Below are positions 34,901 through 44,264 of a stretch of DNA of 64,000 bases, one piece after another. The stretch is taken from positions 1 through 64,000 of the forward strand of contig JABDCR010000008.1 in assembly GCA_013288015.1 (NCBI GenBank). Direction: 5' to 3'. The translations under genes were made by a program, and so were the position numbers. The stretch comes from Bacteroidota bacterium (GTDB lineage Bacteria; Bacteroidota; Bacteroidia; B-17B0; Aurantibacillaceae). The notes beneath the pieces were generated by a model. The model had not been told where the DNA came from. It searched no databases and saw only the letters and a list, made by a program, of their open reading frames with translations. Each line of letters opens with the position of its first letter. The first letter of the stretch is position 1.

Positions 34901-36289
34901 TTACTTCACAATTACCAATCGTTTATTTACCACACCATCACTGCTAATTACGCTTAGGTTATAAACGCCTTGTGAAAGATTGCTTACATCAATTGAAGTT
35001 GTACTGTTTATGATTTGTGATAAAACTTGTTTGCCGTTTACATCAAATAGATGCAGGGTTTGTTTTTCGTTAGTTGAAACCTCAACCGTAAAATTATTTT
35101 GCGCGGGGTTGGGGTAAAGGTTTATTTGATTGTTTATTTTGGTTATTTGACTGATGCCTGTAATTTGTTTGACAACCGATATTTGTACTATTTGATTTGC
35201 AGATGAATTTCTTGAAAGTGAATCGGTTTGACAATAAGTTGAAGAATCGCCACAGGCCAGATATACTTTTACACAAATATTATAATTGCCAGCTGCGGCA
35301 TATGTATGTGATGGATATAAACCTGTGGATGAGGTTCCGTCGCCCCAAGTCCAAATTGCGTTTATAACCTGTGATGAATAATTTGGCACTGCAAACCAAG
35401 CATGCGCCTGCGATGAATTGGGTGAAAGAGAAAACGACGGTGTTGCTGTGCAAGTGTTTGGCGCATTGGTAATAGTAATGGTTTGCACGATGGAATCTTT
35501 ACATCTGTGATAATAATCAAGCATTTTAAGTTTTACATTATAAGTGCCGTTATATGCATAATTGTGCGAGGGTGAATTTGTGGTATCGGGTAAGGTGCCA
35601 TCGCCATAATACCAAATAGCTTTCATGTTTGATAAAACACCGGTGCTTGTGTTGTAAAAATCTGCCTGGCCGTTGTTGCGTAATGTATCGGTATAGTTTG
35701 CTACTAAATTACAAGTAAGTCCATTGGTTATATTAAATGTATCGGCAAAGGTGCTTGTGCAACCACCACCTGTTACGGTTAGTGTGGCTACATACTGTCC
35801 GTTGTATGGAAAAATGGAAACCATTGAAAAGCCCGGGCCGCCGTTAAAAATGCTACTTGTTCCATTTCCGGCATGAAGAGTATATGAAGCGTTGGGCCCT
35901 ATACCTGTAGATGTGTTAGTAAGAGTTACCATATATGCCGTATCATACGTAATGCTAAAGCTTGCATGTATGTTGCAGGGTACTGCGCTTGAAACTACAA
36001 CGGTATTTGTAATATAGCTACTACACCCGGTTGTAGAGTCGTTAATAGTAAGACTTACTGAATAAGTACCATTGTAGTAATAAGTGTGCGAAATTGAACT
36101 CCAGCCTACTTGAGCATAGTTATCATCCCAATTCCAAAAATAAGTTGTATTAGCTGTAGTACCAGTTGATGTGCTTGTAAATGTTACAGTACCGTTAGCA
36201 CCTTGTGAATATATAAAGCTTGCCTGACGAGTTTGCGCATTTACTTGTTTGATGCAAATTAGTAAGGCAATGATTAAAAGTTTTTTCAT
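34901..36289 (-). CDS. Secreted multi-PKD T9SS protein
   Basis: This 462-residue protein has a signal peptide (~1-18, IKQVNAQ). Four ~90-residue PKD-like domains (~20-370) follow, with WNWDDNYAQVGWSSISHTYYYNGTYSVSLTI, IWYYGDGTLPDTTNSPSHNYAYNGTYNVKL and IWTWGDGTSSTGLYPSHTYAAAGNYNICV. The sorting domain (~390-462) is a mosaic: its first half ([12 protein letters not shown]...EKQTL) matches the 26.7-30 kb genes and its second half (DVSNLSQGVYNLSVISSDGVVNKRLVIVK) matches the 31779-34784 gene. Surface display is expected. Confidence 0.9.
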   Translation of the reverse strand: MKKLLIIALLICIKQVNAQTRQASFIYSQGANGTVTFTSTSTGTTANTTYFWNWDDNYAQVGWSSISHTYYYNGTYSVSLTINDSTTGCSSYITNTVVVSSAVPCNIHASFSITYDTAYMVTLTNTSTGIGPNASYTLHAGNGTSSIFNGGPGFSMVSIFPYNGQYVATLTVTGGGCTSTFADTFNITNGLTCNLVANYTDTLRNNGQADFYNTSTGVLSNMKAIWYYGDGTLPDTTNSPSHNYAYNGTYNVKLKMLDYYHRCKDSIVQTITITNAPNTCTATPSFSLSPNSSQAHAWFAVPNYSSQVINAIWTWGDGTSSTGLYPSHTYAAAGNYNICVKVYLACGDSSTYCQTDSLSRNSSANQIVQISVVKQITGISQITKINNQINLYPNPAQNNFTVEVSTNEKQTLHLFDVNGKQVLSQIINSTTSIDVSNLSQGVYNLSVISSDGVVNKRLVIVK

Positions 36290-36305
36290 AAATAATTATT
36301 TTTGG

Positions 36306-36396
36306 TAAAGATAGAAGGGTAAACGGCTATTAAACAGATATATTGTTAAATGGCCGTGTAAATTTTTTAAACGGTAGTGTTTTGCAATTAAACGGT
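36306..36396 (-). promoter_or_regulatory. Promoter with 21-nt repeats upstream of PKD gene
   Basis: TTAAACGGT-type half sites have their central C at 36372 and 36393, exactly 21 nt apart. The proximal repeat is ~74 bp from the ATG at 36289. A -7-like TATCTTTA lies at 36306-36313. The motif is more diverged here than at 34858 but the geometry is kept. Confidence 0.5.
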
Positions 36397-36404
36397 TAAG
36401 TAAA

Positions 36405-38426
36405 TTACTTTACAATAACCAGTTTTTTAGTTAGCACAGCTTGGCTATTTGTAATGTTTAAACTATACACACCTGCATTTAAATTACCAACATCAATTGT
36501 AGTTTTATCAATTATGTTTTGCGTTAAAACAAGTTTGCCATTTACATCAAACAGTTGCAGGGTTTGTTTTTCATTTGCATTTGTTTCAATTGTAAAATTG
36601 TTTTGCGCGGGGTTGGGGTAAATATTTAGTTGATTATTTTTTATTGCTACATGATTAATGCCTGCTAAGGGTGGGCCGCAATAACCAACGCCAACCGAAT
36701 CGACACAATAATTATTATTAAGGCTGCTTGGAGCTGCTATAGTTAAACAGGTGTTTATTAAAGTATCGGTGTAGTTTGGTATATCAATATAAACATAATA
36801 GCAACCGGTATCTAAACCTGCAAAGGAATAGTTACCACTATTATCGGTTGTGGTACGTGCGGCACAACTGCCACCGGGGTTACGACCCAGTTTTACATCG
36901 ATGCCTTTTAATGGGGCACCCATTACTGTGTTGTTGCCTCCGCCTGCAAGTCTATGTCCAAAACTAGGCAGGGCTGTTACACTACCGCTAATAACACCCG
37001 AACCTGTTGATGGTGTCATTTCGTTAACGGTAATGTTGTAACCTGCAAAATGAGCAAAAGAACAACCGTGATGGCTTACAAAGATTGCAGAATCCCAGGT
37101 GTAACAATTTGGACGAGTGCCATAATATGTACCAATAGTATTTGAATAAGTTGTAACCGATGCTGATGCAACAGCTTCGATATAATAATCGCCCAGAGGC
37201 ACATTAGTGAAAGAGTACATGCCGTTTGCATTTATGGTGGCTGTGCCACAAGTATCTAATACACCAACGCTGTTTGCTTTTGGGCGGAACACATAAACAT
37301 TACCGCTAGCAACAGGCGCATGTGTTGGGTCGGTTATTAAACCCGAAATGGTATCGGGGGTTGTACAAATGTAGCGCACACAATTATTAAACTGATCTGA
37401 AATTATTAAATTACCTGTTGAAGTAAAATTTATACCACTTAAAAGATTTAAATCTGCAGCAGTAGCCAATCCGCCATCGCCCGTATAGCCTTGTGTACCA
37501 CTGCCCACAACGGTGGATATAATGCCCGAACTATTTATCATACGAACACGAAAATTATTTGCATCGGCAATGTAAAGATTGCCATGCGCATCGAAAGCTA
37601 AGCCGGCAGGGCCATTTAATTGTGCCGTGTTGGCTTGTCCGTTATCACCGCTATAACCACTACTTCCTCCTATTCCTGCAACGGAGGTGATGGTGCCCAT
37701 TGAATTTACCATACGAATGGCATGATAATTATCGGCTATGTAAAGGTTACCAAACGAATCAAAAACTATACCCTCGGGACCAAACAAACCGGCTGCAGTA
37801 GCCGGGCCGCCATCGCCGCTAAATGTTGTTACCGAGTAGTTGCCCGCTACGGTGGTTATAATGCCTGAATTATCTATTTTGCGAATAACATTAGCACCAA
37901 AGTCAGAAAAAAACACATTGCCCATTGGATCAACCGCTATACCCCAAGGCTCACTTAATAATGCGGCAGTAGCAGGGCCGCCATCGCCACTATAACCACT
38001 TGTGGATGTACCTGCAAAGGTGTTTATAATGCCTGCTGTATTTACTACCCGTATTCTATAATTATCTAAATCGGCAATGTATAAATTACCTGCGGCATCA
38101 AATGCTAAACCTTGCGGGTCCCATAATTGGGCAGCAGTAGCCGGGCCACCATCGCCGGTGCAAGCCCCACCTACACCATTGCCTGCATAGGTAGAAATAA
38201 TACCAGCACTATTTATTTTACAAACGCGAGCGTTTGCAGCATCTGATACATAAATGTTGCCTGCTGCATCGAAAGCAATGCCTGCCGGACTACTTAACAA
38301 AGTTGTATCGGCAAGACCACCTAGGCCATTATTACCGGCAAATCCGGTTCCGGCAATGGTGCTTATTGTTTGTGCGTTTATGTTTAAACAAAACGATATG
38401 GCTAAAAAAAGTAAAAGTTTTTTCAT
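36405..38426 (-). CDS. Secreted NHL-propeller/SdrD-B-like T9SS protein
   Basis: This 673-residue protein has a signal peptide (~1-18, CLNINAQ). Six NHL-type repeats (~20-350, [48 protein letters not shown]) follow. Two CNA-B/SdrD-like carboxypeptidase-regulatory beta domains (~355-435, [22 protein letters not shown]...; ~480-565, [10 protein letters not shown]...[23 protein letters not shown]) and a sorting domain (~598-673, [21 protein letters not shown]) complete it. Its propeller is similar to the 1001-residue neighbour, suggesting duplication and domain swapping. Confidence 0.92.
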   Translation of the reverse strand: MKKLLLFLAISFCLNINAQTISTIAGTGFAGNNGLGGLADTTLLSSPAGIAFDAAGNIYVSDAANARVCKINSAGIISTYAGNGVGGACTGDGGPATAAQLWDPQGLAFDAAGNLYIADLDNYRIRVVNTAGIINTFAGTSTSGYSGDGGPATAALLSEPWGIAVDPMGNVFFSDFGANVIRKIDNSGIITTVAGNYSVTTFSGDGGPATAAGLFGPEGIVFDSFGNLYIADNYHAIRMVNSMGTITSVAGIGGSSGYSGDNGQANTAQLNGPAGLAFDAHGNLYIADANNFRVRMINSSGIISTVVGSGTQGYTGDGGLATAADLNLLSGINFTSTGNLIISDQFNNCVRYICTTPDTISGLITDPTHAPVASGNVYVFRPKANSVGVLDTCGTATINANGMYSFTNVPLGDYYIEAVASASVTTYSNTIGTYYGTRPNCYTWDSAIFVSHHGCSFAHFAGYNITVNEMTPSTGSGVISGSVTALPSFGHRLAGGGNNTVMGAPLKGIDVKLGRNPGGSCAARTTTDNSGNYSFAGLDTGCYYVYIDIPNYTDTLINTCLTIAAPSSLNNNYCVDSVGVGYCGPPLAGINHVAIKNNQLNIYPNPAQNNFTIETNANEKQTLQLFDVNGKLVLTQNIIDKTTIDVGNLNAGVYSLNITNSQAVLTKKLVIVK

Positions 38427-38528
38427 GTTATTGTGATTGTAGAGTAAAGATAATAAAATTAGTTTTTCTTATTAGTTAATTAACAATTATCAACTAAAAT
38501 TAGATTTTACAAAAAATTAAAAACAAAA

Positions 38529-38552
38529 ACGCCGCTTAATTCTAAGCGGCGT
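38529..38552 (-). terminator. Intrinsic terminator for the 548-residue T9SS gene
   Basis: The hairpin ACGCCGCTTAattcTAAGCGGCGT is followed on the minus strand by a T-rich tract, 26 bp past the stop at 38578. The stem-loop core (GCCGCTTAATTCTAAGCGGC) is the same as in the terminator at 40475. Confidence 0.85.
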
Positions 38553-38577
38553 TTGGTTTTAGTGTTGTAATTAAAAA

Positions 38578-40224
38578 CTATTTTTGGATAATGATGCGTT
38601 TGTTGGTTACGCCATTGTTACTAATAATGCTAAGGTTATATATGCCTGCATTTAAGTTGCCTGCATCAATTGTAGCTTTACCAATAATAATTTGGCTAAG
38701 CACTAATTTACCTGTTACATCGTATAGCATAACAGTATTTTGTTTTTCGTTACCATTTGTTTCGATAGTAAAACTACCATTGTTTGGGTTAGGGTAAACG
38801 TTTACAACATCACTAATTTTTGTACTTTCTATACCCATAGTTGTTGGGTTGGCTAATCGGTAGCCTTCTTCGTTACCACAAATATTAAAATTATCTATAG
38901 TGCCTGTTTGGGTTCGGCCACTATAACCTTGCGGTATACAACCGTGCTCAATAACATGTAAACCTGTTGTAGTTGCAGCAATAGGGAATGTTTGTGGTGA
39001 GCCTGCAACCTGAGCACTATGAGATGAGTTGGTGTACACAAATACTTTGCCCAGTGTAGAGCTTACCCGTTGTAGACTTAAATAATATTGTGTGCCCATT
39101 GCAATATGGATTCCTTTTGAAGGAGTACCCCAAGTGTTGCCCGATTTTGCGCGTCCAAAAATTGAGTCGGTACTTTGCGCGCCACTAGGAGGACAGTTTA
39201 AATACATGGCTACTGCATTTTGAGTTGATGATACAAGGCTACCAATAGGGCCCGAGTTCCAAGTATCTTGTGTGCCTGCTTGCACACCAAGTATAGTGTA
39301 CGCAGGGCCATAACTACTACGAGCTGTATAAATAAAATCTACGTTACTAACCCATGCACTATCAGATACGTAACAAGGTAAAGAATCGACAGCATAGTTA
39401 TATGCGCCACAAGGAGTTACACTAAAATTAAAAGTGCCACCCGAAATGCTTTCGGTAGATCCATTAAATGTCCATCCGGTTGAGTTTGAATATGGAATGG
39501 TATCACAACAAGGCGGAGGCGTTACTGTTGAATCGCAAATGTGCAAATTATCTAAAGTGGCTGTAAGTGTATCCGAACTTGGGTCTAAGGGAATAGAACC
39601 ACTTTGTACATTCCATAACCCTGTTGGGTTACTAGCTAATGGCCAAGTAAATGTTTTTGGCGAACCTGTAGCATGTGTAGTACGAGCTGCATTTGTAAAA
39701 ACACTTATTTGTCCTAATTGATGGCTTAATTTTTCTAAACGCAAATAATATTGTGTGTTCTCGGCAATATGAATTCCGCGCGAAGCCGTGCCCCAGGTTC
39801 CACCTTTTTTTGCGTTTCCAAAAATAGAGTCGGTGCTTTGTGCACCATTAGTAGGCGATTGTAGATACATAGCTACCGCATCTTGCACGGTTGATGAACC
39901 GCTTGTATACCATGCATTAGCAGTACCTGCTGCAGCCGCTAATATAGTATGACCTGTACCGCTGCCACGGTGTGTATAAATAAAATCTACATCGGCTTTC
40001 CAAGTTTGGTGTAGCGTACAGTTTAACGAACGCGTAGCATAATTGTACGCGCCATCGGGTGTTAAGGCAAAATTAAATGTGCCTCCTGCAACTGATAGGG
40101 TTGATCCGTTAAACACCCAAGGGGTGGATGAAGAATAAGAATCTGTTACACAGCACGATTGTGCTTGTGCGTTTAATGTTGCAGCTACAGATAAAACTGC
40201 AATTGCTTTTTTAATTGTTTTCAT
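38578..40224 (-). CDS. Secreted T9SS protein with two tandem homologous domains
   Basis: This 548-residue protein has a signal peptide (~1-21, ATLNAQAQ) and two ~215-residue copies of a beta domain (~23-235 and ~240-455). Shared words are FNGSTLSVAGGTFNFALTPDGAYNYA / FNGSTESISGGTFNFSVTPCGAYNYA, VDFIYT, AVAMYLxxPxxGAQSTDSIFGxAKxGxTWGTxSxGIHIA and TGTIDNFNIC. The fold is probably concanavalin/LamG-like, suggesting carbohydrate binding. The sorting domain (~475-548) ends TNKRIIIQK. It has no close paralogue in the window and sits behind a promoter with a 28-bp palindrome. Confidence 0.88.
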   Translation of the reverse strand: MKTIKKAIAVLSVAATLNAQAQSCCVTDSYSSSTPWVFNGSTLSVAGGTFNFALTPDGAYNYATRSLNCTLHQTWKADVDFIYTHRGSGTGHTILAAAAGTANAWYTSGSSTVQDAVAMYLQSPTNGAQSTDSIFGNAKKGGTWGTASRGIHIAENTQYYLRLEKLSHQLGQISVFTNAARTTHATGSPKTFTWPLASNPTGLWNVQSGSIPLDPSSDTLTATLDNLHICDSTVTPPPCCDTIPYSNSTGWTFNGSTESISGGTFNFSVTPCGAYNYAVDSLPCYVSDSAWVSNVDFIYTARSSYGPAYTILGVQAGTQDTWNSGPIGSLVSSTQNAVAMYLNCPPSGAQSTDSIFGRAKSGNTWGTPSKGIHIAMGTQYYLSLQRVSSTLGKVFVYTNSSHSAQVAGSPQTFPIAATTTGLHVIEHGCIPQGYSGRTQTGTIDNFNICGNEEGYRLANPTTMGIESTKISDVVNVYPNPNNGSFTIETNGNEKQNTVMLYDVTGKLVLSQIIIGKATIDAGNLNAGIYNLSIISNNGVTNKRIIIQK

Positions 40225-40254
40225 GGTTTTATTTTTTTAGGGTTTTTATTAAAT

Positions 40255-40422
40255 CAAAACTATGGCAATAAAAAACGCACATCATATTATGAATTTGTTA
40301 ATGTAAGATTTTTACGTTAAAAATGGCTGAACATCCTATAAACAAAGGAAATATATCTTTCGCAAAATCTTACATATGTAATATTTTGCAATTTTATGTA
40401 TTGTTTATATGTAAGGTTTTTT
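40255..40422 (-). promoter_or_regulatory. Promoter region with 28-bp palindrome and repeated ATGTAAGATTTT motif
   Basis: In the 305-bp gap before the 548-residue gene, the minus strand has -7 box TAGTTTTG (40255-40262). A motif copy ATGTAAGATTTTTACG lies at 40301-40316. At 40362-40389, two copies face each other to form GCAAAATCTTACATATGTAATATTTTGC with one mismatched pair, and a further ATGTAAGGTTTT is at 40409. The gap holds no other gene. Confidence 0.55.
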
Positions 40423-40474
40423 AATTTTATTTAAAAACCTACGTATAGAAATAGTGAATTATTATAAAACAAAA

Positions 40475-40500
40475 ACAGCCGCTTAATTCTAAGCGGCTGT
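40475..40500 (-). terminator. Intrinsic terminator for the LamG T9SS gene
   Basis: The hairpin ACAGCCGCTTAattcTAAGCGGCTGT has T-runs on both sides (usable from either strand), 30 bp past the stop of the minus-strand gene. Its core is shared with the terminator at 38529. Confidence 0.85.
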
Positions 40501-40529
40501 TTTTTTTGAAGATAAAAAGTATAAAAAAT

Positions 40530-43500
40530 TTACTGCTTAATAATTTTTATTTTGCTATTATCAACTTGTAAGTAGTACATGCCGGGTGCTAAATTGCCCA
40601 GTGAAATTGTTTGAGTTGTGTTTTGTAAAACAAACTCGTTTATTTTATTACCTAACATATCGAACAACATAGCATTTGTTTTTGCAGTGCTTACAATAGT
40701 TAACTCGTTACTAAACGGATTTGGATACACCTGCAAATTGTTTGTTGCTGCATTATTTTGTGCTATGCCTTCGCAAATTGATACAGTTGTAGTTGCAGTG
40801 GTACTATTACTGCAAGTTGTTGCCGTATTGGTGTAGTTATAGGTTAACGTAAATGTGCCAATGCCCGCCTGATAGGGGCTAAATACATTGCCACTAACAG
40901 CAGTACCCGAAAAAGCACCTCCGCCTGGTGTAGCTGTTAAAGTATAGTTTGGAGTGTTACTAGCAGAACCCCAATCACATAAAATAATACCATTGTTTAT
41001 AACAAAGGTTAAACTTGGTAAACTGTTTACGGTTAAATTAGTTGTTACGGTGCTATCGCAACCGTTATGTGCAGAAAGCACATCGGTATAGGTGCCTGCT
41101 GTGGTGTAAGTGTGTGTGCCAACTGTAAAATACGAGCCAACACAAATGCTTGGCGATTGGGTAGTTGCTATTGCGTTAGGTTGGTTAACAGTAATAGTTG
41201 TTGTTGCTGAGCAATTGTTTGCATCGGTTACAGTGTAGGTATATGAATTTGCTGTTACAGTATAAGTGCTATCGCCTGTATAAGTTGGTGTACCACCCGT
41301 TGCAGAAACCGAAACTGTTGTTGCTGCACCGTTACAATTTATTGTACCCGCAGTGGCTGTAACCATTATTTGTGTTGGTTCGCTTACTGTAATAGTTGTT
41401 GTTACCGTACAATTGTTTGCATCGGTTACAGTATAGGTATATGAATTTGCGGGTACGTTAGTATATGTGCCCGTGCCCGAATAATTAGTTATACCACCTG
41501 TTGCCGATACGGTAACCGTTGTTGTACCACCATTACAAGCAATGGTGCCTGAGGTTGATGTTGCCATTAACGCCTGAGCAGGCTGGGTTATTGTAATAGT
41601 TGTTGTTGCTGCGCAAGCGTGTGCATCGGTAACGGTATATGTATATGAACCCGCTGTTACATTTGACATTATACCATCGCCACTATAAGATGTTGTACCA
41701 CCTGTTGCCGAAACAGTAACAGTTGTTGCACCACCGTTACAAGCAATAGTGCCTGATGTTGATGTTGCGGTTAAAACAGCGGGCTCGGTTATGGTAAAGG
41801 CTTGTGTAATGCTTGCACCGCAAGTGTTGCTAATGGTGCAAGTATAATTGTTTGCTGCTAAACCTGTTGCTGTATTAGTTGTGCTACCACCCGAAGACCA
41901 AGCATAGGTAAACGGAGTTGCCATGCTTGTTGCAGTAACACTTGCTGTGCCGTTTGCATTGCCGTTACAAGTTACGTTGGTTTGCGTTGGCACTACGTTA
42001 ATTGAATTTGTAAATGCGGTTACCATGCTACCGGTTGTTACTGCCCCCGGTGCTATAAAGTTTGACGTTGCACCTGTTAGTGCAAAGTTGCTAAGTGTGC
42101 CTGTGTTGGTACCCGTAGCATCGGTTAAGGTGGTTATGGCTGAGTTATCTGAACCATTATAACCCTGGTTAAATTTATAATAGGCTACTAAGCTGTTTGC
42201 GTTAGTGGCTACTTCGCCAGTCATGTTGTGTTGAATTTCTTGAGCACATAAAGTACGGTTCCAAATACGAAACTCATCCATGCTGCCCTGAAAAAACTGA
42301 TTATTGTTTCGGCTACCCAAGTACACATTACTTGTACCAGTGGTTATGGTACCCGTAAGCGGAGTTGAATTATCTAACAGACCATCTACATAAATGCTCA
42401 TTGTTACACCATCGTATGTGCAAGCAATGTGATGCCAATTGTTATCATTAAGCGTGGTTGAGTTACTATATAACCAACTTGATGATACACCATTAAGATA
42501 AAAACTAACCTGCCCAACAGCACCGGCAACATTTAAACCTACATAATATGAGTCGTCGTTTTTAGTAACGATATATTGCTCGGCTGTAGGTGAGCCTGTT
42601 GTTTTAATCCAACTCTCAATAGTTATTACGTTGCTTATATTAAGCGCTGCGTTGTTAGGAATAGAAACATTATCATCTACGCCATCAAAATTAAGTGCAG
42701 CAGCATTTACAAATATTGTTAAGGTATCTGTTAAGGTGCAAGTGCCATCAGAACCTGCAATGGTATAAGTAGTAGTTACTGTTGGCGATACTACTATTGA
42801 GGTTGTTGTTGCGCCGGTGTTAGTCCATGTATAGCTGGTAGCTCCGCTGGCGGTTAAAGTAGTTGTATTTCCGACTGAAATAACCTGACTGCTTGCGCTT
42901 ATGTAAACCCTTGACAAAATTAAACCGCAAGAAACGCCTGAAGTAACTCCGCCCGGTGCAATCCAGTTAGATGTAGTGCCGCTTAAAGCAAAGTTGTGCA
43001 TGGTACCATTAAAGCCGTTGCCTGATGAATCGGCCACGGTAGTAATTGTATTTGTGCCAGCAGCTATGCCTTCGTTAAATTGGCAATATAAAATTAAACC
43101 TGCTTTTGATTGCAATTCGCAATTTAGGCCCGCCTGAATTTGACATGGTGTTAGGGTGTACTTGTATAAACGTAATTCATCAATAGAGCCGTTATACACA
43201 AAACGTGGTGTTTGATTGCAAGCAAGGTTTGGATCGGCACCAATTTTTAAACTTGAGTTTGTGGCAACAGGAATATAATGACCTGTTAATGTATTATCTA
43301 ACACCCCATTTATATACATTTTTAATGCAGTACCATCGTTGGTAACGGCAACGTGTGTCCATTGCCCTATGGGTAAATTACTTAACTGGTCTAACTGATA
43401 ATAGTTATTATCGACAGATGACAAGACATAGAAAGATAATTTTCCGGGGTTTGGTGTTCCTGATGCGGTAAAATCTCCACCATTATAACTTAATCCCCAT

Positions 43501-43745
43501 CCACCACTCATAACATTACAAGCACCGTTAAATAAAATCAATTGTCCGCCACTGCCGCCGGCAGGCTTTACCCAGGCTTCCATACTAAAAGCAGTTGATT
43601 GCAAGCCAAGGTCTACATTGCTTCCAAAATCTACAAATGTGGCATTGCCATCTAAATTTAAGGCCGCGCCAGCTTGTGCCTTTGTTTGGTTTATACAACC
43701 AAAGGTGCAAAGGGCTGTAATAAGTACTAGTAATTTTTTCTTCAT
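40530..43745 (-). CDS. Large secreted LamG/Ig-like/SprB-repeat T9SS protein
   Basis: It is 1071 residues from ATG 43745. The track's start 18 codons earlier precedes the obvious signal peptide MKKKLLVLITALCTFG...TKAQ. Two LamG/concanavalin-like domains (~25-215, FVDFGSNVDLGLQSTAFSMEAWVKPAG; ~345-540, FDGVDDNVSIPNNAALNISNVITIESWIKT) flank an Ig-like repeat. SprB-type ~40-residue repeats (~595-890, CNGNANGTASVTAT..., ITEPAVLTATSTSGTIACNGGATTVTVSATGG) follow, then a VGTHTYTTAGTYTDV repeat and a sorting domain ending YYLQVDNSKIKIIKQ. SprB is the gliding adhesin of Flavobacterium. This is an adhesin-like surface protein with carbohydrate-binding modules. Confidence 0.92.
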   Translation of the reverse strand: MKKKLLVLITALCTFGCINQTKAQAGAALNLDGNATFVDFGSNVDLGLQSTAFSMEAWVKPAGGSGGQLILFNGACNVMSGGWGLSYNGGDFTASGTPNPGKLSFYVLSSVDNNYYQLDQLSNLPIGQWTHVAVTNDGTALKMYINGVLDNTLTGHYIPVATNSSLKIGADPNLACNQTPRFVYNGSIDELRLYKYTLTPCQIQAGLNCELQSKAGLILYCQFNEGIAAGTNTITTVADSSGNGFNGTMHNFALSGTTSNWIAPGGVTSGVSCGLILSRVYISASSQVISVGNTTTLTASGATSYTWTNTGATTTSIVVSPTVTTTYTIAGSDGTCTLTDTLTIFVNAAALNFDGVDDNVSIPNNAALNISNVITIESWIKTTGSPTAEQYIVTKNDDSYYVGLNVAGAVGQVSFYLNGVSSSWLYSNSTTLNDNNWHHIACTYDGVTMSIYVDGLLDNSTPLTGTITTGTSNVYLGSRNNNQFFQGSMDEFRIWNRTLCAQEIQHNMTGEVATNANSLVAYYKFNQGYNGSDNSAITTLTDATGTNTGTLSNFALTGATSNFIAPGAVTTGSMVTAFTNSINVVPTQTNVTCNGNANGTASVTATSMATPFTYAWSSGGSTTNTATGLAANNYTCTISNTCGASITQAFTITEPAVLTATSTSGTIACNGGATTVTVSATGGTTSYSGDGIMSNVTAGSYTYTVTDAHACAATTTITITQPAQALMATSTSGTIACNGGTTTVTVSATGGITNYSGTGTYTNVPANSYTYTVTDANNCTVTTTITVSEPTQIMVTATAGTINCNGAATTVSVSATGGTPTYTGDSTYTVTANSYTYTVTDANNCSATTTITVNQPNAIATTQSPSICVGSYFTVGTHTYTTAGTYTDVLSAHNGCDSTVTTNLTVNSLPSLTFVINNGIILCDWGSASNTPNYTLTATPGGGAFSGTAVSGNVFSPYQAGIGTFTLTYNYTNTATTCSNSTTATTTVSICEGIAQNNAATNNLQVYPNPFSNELTIVSTAKTNAMLFDMLGNKINEFVLQNTTQTISLGNLAPGMYYLQVDNSKIKIIKQ

Positions 43746-43851
43746 GTTTTTGGCCTTTTTAATATAACGCAAAAATACTAAACTAAAAGCGCCCAACAAG
43801 GAGGTTTAACTTTTTTGTTTGCTTTTTTTAGTTGAAGAGAAACAAAAAACT

Positions 43852-43873
43852 CCGCTTAATTTTTAAGCAGCGG
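43852..43873 (-). terminator. Possible terminator overlapping the stop codon of the DUF1801 gene
   Basis: The imperfect inverted repeat CCGCTTAA...TTAAGCAGCGG is flanked by A- and T-runs. It resembles the CCGCTTA hairpins at 38529 and 40475 but includes the stop codon at 43856 and has a bulge. Confidence 0.4.
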
Positions 43874-44242
43874 TTTTTTTGAAGGGGTTTTACTTTTTAC
43901 ATCAGCTAAACGGAATTTTACTATTTTTTTAATGAGGGCAAGGGGCAATTTTTTATCTAAAGGAAATTGTATGGCGCCTTTTGAGGTTTTGTATTTTGTT
44001 AGTTCATCTTTAAAAACTACCATAGGTTTTGCTGTGGGATAAAAACCAATGTGCGCTGTGTGTGCTGCATAATAAACCAACACTTTGTTTTGTTTAAAGG
44101 CGGGCATGTTGTAGCTGATAACTTCATCGGCTTTTGGGGCGGCTTGTTTAATGGTGTTGTGCAAGGTGTTTAAAATAGTTTGCACATTTTTTGGAAACAT
44201 TGCGTGATATTGTGCTATGGTTTTAAATTTTGTTGCTTGCAT
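43856..44242 (-). CDS. DUF1801 (YdhG-like) family protein
   Basis: It is 128 residues from the ATG at 44242. The track start (44290) would overlap the upstream coding end and add an unsupported N terminus. DUF1801 features are AMFPKNVQTILNTLHNTIKQAAPKADEVISYNMPAFKQNKVLVYYAAHTAHIGFYPTA and AIQFPLDKKLPLALIKKIVKFRLADV. This fold was once described as an iron-chaperone-like (frataxin-like) domain. Its role in bacteria is unclear. Confidence 0.88.
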   Translation of the reverse strand: MQATKFKTIAQYHAMFPKNVQTILNTLHNTIKQAAPKADEVISYNMPAFKQNKVLVYYAAHTAHIGFYPTAKPMVVFKDELTKYKTSKGAIQFPLDKKLPLALIKKIVKFRLADVKSKTPSKKPLLKN

Positions 44243-44264
44243 GTTTACTTGGTACTGTTTGAAT

